Of a DNA stretch of 64,000 bases, positions 61,528-64,000 are shown one piece after another. The stretch comes from CAJXYS01 sp913063035 (GTDB lineage: Bacteria > Pseudomonadota > Alphaproteobacteria > Rhodobacterales > Rhodobacteraceae): the NCBI RefSeq assembly GCF_050586465.1, contig NZ_JBOCEG010000004.1, forward strand, positions 248,001 through 312,000, given 5' to 3'. Below the pieces are notes generated by a model. The model had not been told where the DNA came from, ran no database searches, and saw only the letters and a program-made list of their open reading frames with translations. Each line of letters opens with the position of its first letter. The stretch's first letter is position 1. The translations under genes were made by a program, and so were the position numbers.

Positions 61528-63098
61528 CAGGCGACCTCCCCGGCGTCGGACTGCATACCGGCCATCAGCAGGCCAAGCTCGCGTTCGTCGGTCTCGGCCG
61601 TGATCCGTTCGCCCATGATGCGCCCGTCGAACATCACCGCGACCCGGTCGCTGATCGAGAAGATCTCCTCCAGCTCGACGCTGACCAGCAGGATCGCCTT
61701 TCCGGCGTCCCGAAGCCGGACGATTTCACGGTGGATGAACTCGATCGCGCCGATATCGACGCCGCGCGTCGGCTGGCCCACCAGCAGCAGGTCCGGGTTT
61801 CGCTCGATCTCGCGGGCGAGCACGATCTTCTGCTGGTTCCCGCCCGAGAAGTTCCTGGCCTCGAGTTCCGGGTTCGGCGGGCGCACGTCGTAGCGGGCCA
61901 TCTTGTCGGCGGTCTCGCCGCGCATCGCGGCGTTGTCCATCAGGAGCGCGTTTCTGTTGTAGGCCGGGTCGTTGTGATAGCCGAAGGCCATGTTCTCCCA
62001 GGCGAAGAATTCCATGATCAGACCGAGCCGCTGTCGGTCCTCCGGCACATGGGCGATGCCGCGGGCGCGGCGTTCCTGGCCGTTGGCGCCGGTGCTGAGG
62101 TCGAGTTTCTGCCCGTTCACGCGCACGTCTCCGGTGCCCGGGGAGATGCCGCCGAGAACCTCCAGCAGTTCCGACTGGCCGTTTCCGGCGACCCCCGCGA
62201 TACCGAGGATCTCGCCGGCCCGCACCTCGAGCGAGATGCCCTTGAGCCGCTCGACGCCGTCGGCGTCCGTCACGCGCAGGTCGTCGACCTCGAGCACGGT
62301 TTTCCCCGGGCGCGCGGGCGGCTTTTCGACCCGCAACAGGACCCGGCGCCCGACCATGGCCTCGGCCAGTTTCTCGGGGCTCGTTTCCGCGGTGCGCAGG
62401 GTCGCCGTCATCTCGCCGCGGCGCATGACGCTGACCGTGTCGGTCACGTCCATGATCTCGCGCAGCTTGTGGGTGATCAGGATGATCGTCTTCCCCTCGC
62501 GCTTGAGGTTGCGCAGGATACGGAAGAGGTGATCGGCCTCCGACGGGGTCAGCACGCCGGTGGGTTCGTCGAGGATCAGGATCTCGGCCTGGCGGAAGAG
62601 CGCCTTGAGGATCTCGACCCGCTGCTGGTGCCCGACGCTGAGCGTCTCGATCCTGGCGTCGGGGTCCACGTTCAGCTCGTACTCGGCGGCGAGTTCCTTC
62701 AGCAGCCCGCGCGCCCGCGCCAGCGATGGGCGCAGCAGCGCGCCGTCCTCGGCGCCCAGCACCACGTTTTCCAGCACGCTGAAATTCTGCACCAGCTTGA
62801 AATGCTGGTGAACCATCCCGATCCCGGCCCTGATCGCCGCCTGGCTGTCCGGGATCGGCGTCTGCCGGCCATTGACGCATATCTCCCCGGCATCGGCCTT
62901 GTAGAAACCGTAGAGGATCGACATCAGGGTCGACTTGCCGGCGCCGTTCTCGCCGACGATCCCGTGGATCGTCCCGGGCGCGACCGACAGCGAGATGTCC
63001 CTGTTCGCCTGAACCGGGCCGAAGGCCTTGGAGATGCCTTTCAGTTCAATGGCGGGGGCGGCAGTTTCCTGCCGCCCCGGATCCTGTTCCATTGTCAC
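61527..63098 (-). CDS. BMP-type ABC transporter ATP-binding protein, two nucleotide-binding domains
   Basis: 523 residues with duplicated ABC cassettes, as in sugar and nucleoside importers. First half: Walker A GENGAGKST (about 52-60), Walker B ILILDEPTGVL, and switch His in ILITHKL. Second half: GIAGVAGNGQSELL in place of a canonical Walker A, signature NFSGGNQQK, and LLVGQPTRGVD. The degenerate second P-loop is normal for this group. GTG 63098 has AAGGGA 8 bp upstream; ATG 63092 is the alternative. Confidence 0.93.
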   Translation of the reverse strand: MTMEQDPGRQETAAPAIELKGISKAFGPVQANRDISLSVAPGTIHGIVGENGAGKSTLMSILYGFYKADAGEICVNGRQTPIPDSQAAIRAGIGMVHQHFKLVQNFSVLENVVLGAEDGALLRPSLARARGLLKELAAEYELNVDPDARIETLSVGHQQRVEILKALFRQAEILILDEPTGVLTPSEADHLFRILRNLKREGKTIILITHKLREIMDVTDTVSVMRRGEMTATLRTAETSPEKLAEAMVGRRVLLRVEKPPARPGKTVLEVDDLRVTDADGVERLKGISLEVRAGEILGIAGVAGNGQSELLEVLGGISPGTGDVRVNGQKLDLSTGANGQERRARGIAHVPEDRQRLGLIMEFFAWENMAFGYHNDPAYNRNALLMDNAAMRGETADKMARYDVRPPNPELEARNFSGGNQQKIVLAREIERNPDLLLVGQPTRGVDIGAIEFIHREIVRLRDAGKAILLVSVELEEIFSISDRVAVMFDGRIMGERITAETDERELGLLMAGMQSDAGEVA

Positions 63099-63110
63099 GG
63101 GAACCGTCCC

Positions 63111-64000
63111 TTACTTCACCGGGCACTCGTTATTCGACATGTAGTCATGCACCGCGACGTCGCCGGAGATGATCTTTGCCTTGGCGTCTTCGACCGCGGC
63201 CATCATCTCGTCGGAGACGAGCGCCTGGTTGTGCTCGTCCACGGCCACGCCGACGCCGTCGTTCGACAGGTCCAGCACGTGGATGCCGGTCTCGACGTCA
63301 GGACCGGCCGCGAAGGCGTTGTAGACGGCCACGTCGACCCGCTTGAGCATCGAGGTCAGGACGGACCCCGGATGCAGGTAGTTCTGGTTCGAGTCGACGC
63401 CGATGCCGAGGATGCCCTCGTCGGCCGCCGCCTGCAGAACGCCCACACCGGTGCCGCCGGCGGCGTGATAGACCACGTCGGCCCCCTGCGAGACCTGCGC
63501 GCGGGTCAGCTCGGCGCCCTTGACCGGGTCGTTCCAGGCAGCCGGCGTGGTGCCGGTCATGTTCTGGATCACCGTGGCGTCGGGGGTCACCGACTTGACG
63601 CCCTGCACGAAGCCGCAGGCGAATTTGCGGATCAGCGGGATGTCCATGCCGCCGATGAAGCCCACGGTGCCCGACTCGGAGGCCATCGCGGCCATCTTGC
63701 CCACGAGGTACGAGCCCTGGTGCTCGGCGAAGACGACGGAGCGGACATTCGGCTGGTCGACGACCATGTCGATGATGACGAACTTGGTGTCGGGGAAGTC
63801 CGGCGCCACGTTCTCGACCGCCGAGGCGAAGGCGAAACCGGTCATGACGATTGGGTTCGAGCCGCCATCGGCGAACCGGCGCAGCGCCTGTTCGCGCTGC
63901 GCTTCGGACTGAAGTTCGATCTCGCGATAGCTCTCGCCGGTTTCGTCACCCCAGCGCTTGGCACCGTTGAAGGCCGCCTCGTTGAAGGATTTGTCGAACT
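63111..64000 (-). CDS. BMP family ABC transporter substrate-binding protein (partial)
   Basis: The C-terminal 296 residues are in the window; the N-terminus, with any signal peptide, lies beyond the right edge. The first visible residues FDKSFNEAAFNGAKRW are the BMP/Med signature. Later PNVRSVVFAEHQGSYLVGKM and FIGGMDIPLIRKFACGFVQG are family-typical. Related BmpA-type proteins bind purine nucleosides. 12 bp before the ATPase gene, so binding protein, ATPase and both permeases form one operon. Confidence 0.93.
   Translation of the reverse strand, partial: FDKSFNEAAFNGAKRWGDETGESYREIELQSEAQREQALRRFADGGSNPIVMTGFAFASAVENVAPDFPDTKFVIIDMVVDQPNVRSVVFAEHQGSYLVGKMAAMASESGTVGFIGGMDIPLIRKFACGFVQGVKSVTPDATVIQNMTGTTPAAWNDPVKGAELTRAQVSQGADVVYHAAGGTGVGVLQAAADEGILGIGVDSNQNYLHPGSVLTSMLKRVDVAVYNAFAAGPDVETGIHVLDLSNDGVGVAVDEHNQALVSDEMMAAVEDAKAKIISGDVAVHDYMSNNECPVK

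Overview
The window is GC-rich chromosomal DNA from an alphaproteobacterium, most likely a member of the Rhodobacteraceae (Rhodobacter/Roseobacter relatives). The evidence is the gene set: paa genes with a TRAP transporter, a TAXI-TRAP system, a FYDLN-acid protein, an HvrA-like H-NS protein, a sucCD-sucAB-MAPEG-lpd operon, mcl2-nnrU-mch, ccr and ecm of the ethylmalonyl-CoA pathway, and a luxR-luxI pair. The genus cannot be named from the sequence. I saw no prophage, insertion sequence, CRISPR array, rRNA or plasmid-type replication gene. One tRNA gene, tRNA-Ala(GGC), is present.

Region 1 (1-15.6 kb) is a phenylacetate catabolic locus in several transcription units. A minus-strand unit runs fadJ-like, dctP, dctQ, dctM, paaZ (cut by the window edge). 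Divergent from it is paaG-paaI-paaK-paaR. Facing that is paaJ-A-B-C-D-E plus an extra PaaA/PaaC-family gene. Two promoters carry a related inverted repeat (RACC-N4-GGTY core), the probable operators of the TetR-type PaaR. Together the genes would import an aryl acid, activate it with CoA, epoxidise the ring, isomerise and open it, and beta-oxidise it to acetyl-CoA and succinyl-CoA.

Region 2 (15.8-23 kb) holds a TAXI-type TRAP transporter with a universal stress protein, a divergent RpiR-type regulator and a StcD-like flavin/iron-sulfur demethylase. Region 3 (23-27.8 kb) is mixed: a histidine phosphatase, BipA, tRNA-Ala, a FYDLN protein, a YgjP-like protease and a GntR/FCD regulator.

Region 4 (28-53 kb) is central carbon metabolism: mdh, sucCD, 2-oxoglutarate dehydrogenase (sucAB, lpd) with two MAPEG genes inside the operon, mcl2-nnrU-DUF1737-mch, sdhCDAB with a lipoprotein gene between sdhA and sdhB, then ecm and ccr. 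These routes take up exactly the products of region 1. Twin GTGATCAC palindromes with centres 21 bp apart lie upstream of both sucC and sdhC, and a single copy lies just ahead of the GntR gene, suggesting one regulator for the succinyl-CoA/succinate steps.

Region 5 (53-64 kb) has a luxR-luxI quorum-sensing pair with a small overlapping ORF, a RecD-like helicase, a lone Lrp effector domain, a short-chain dehydrogenase, a TIGR02186-TauE exporter pair, and a BMP-type ABC importer whose binding-protein gene runs off the right edge.
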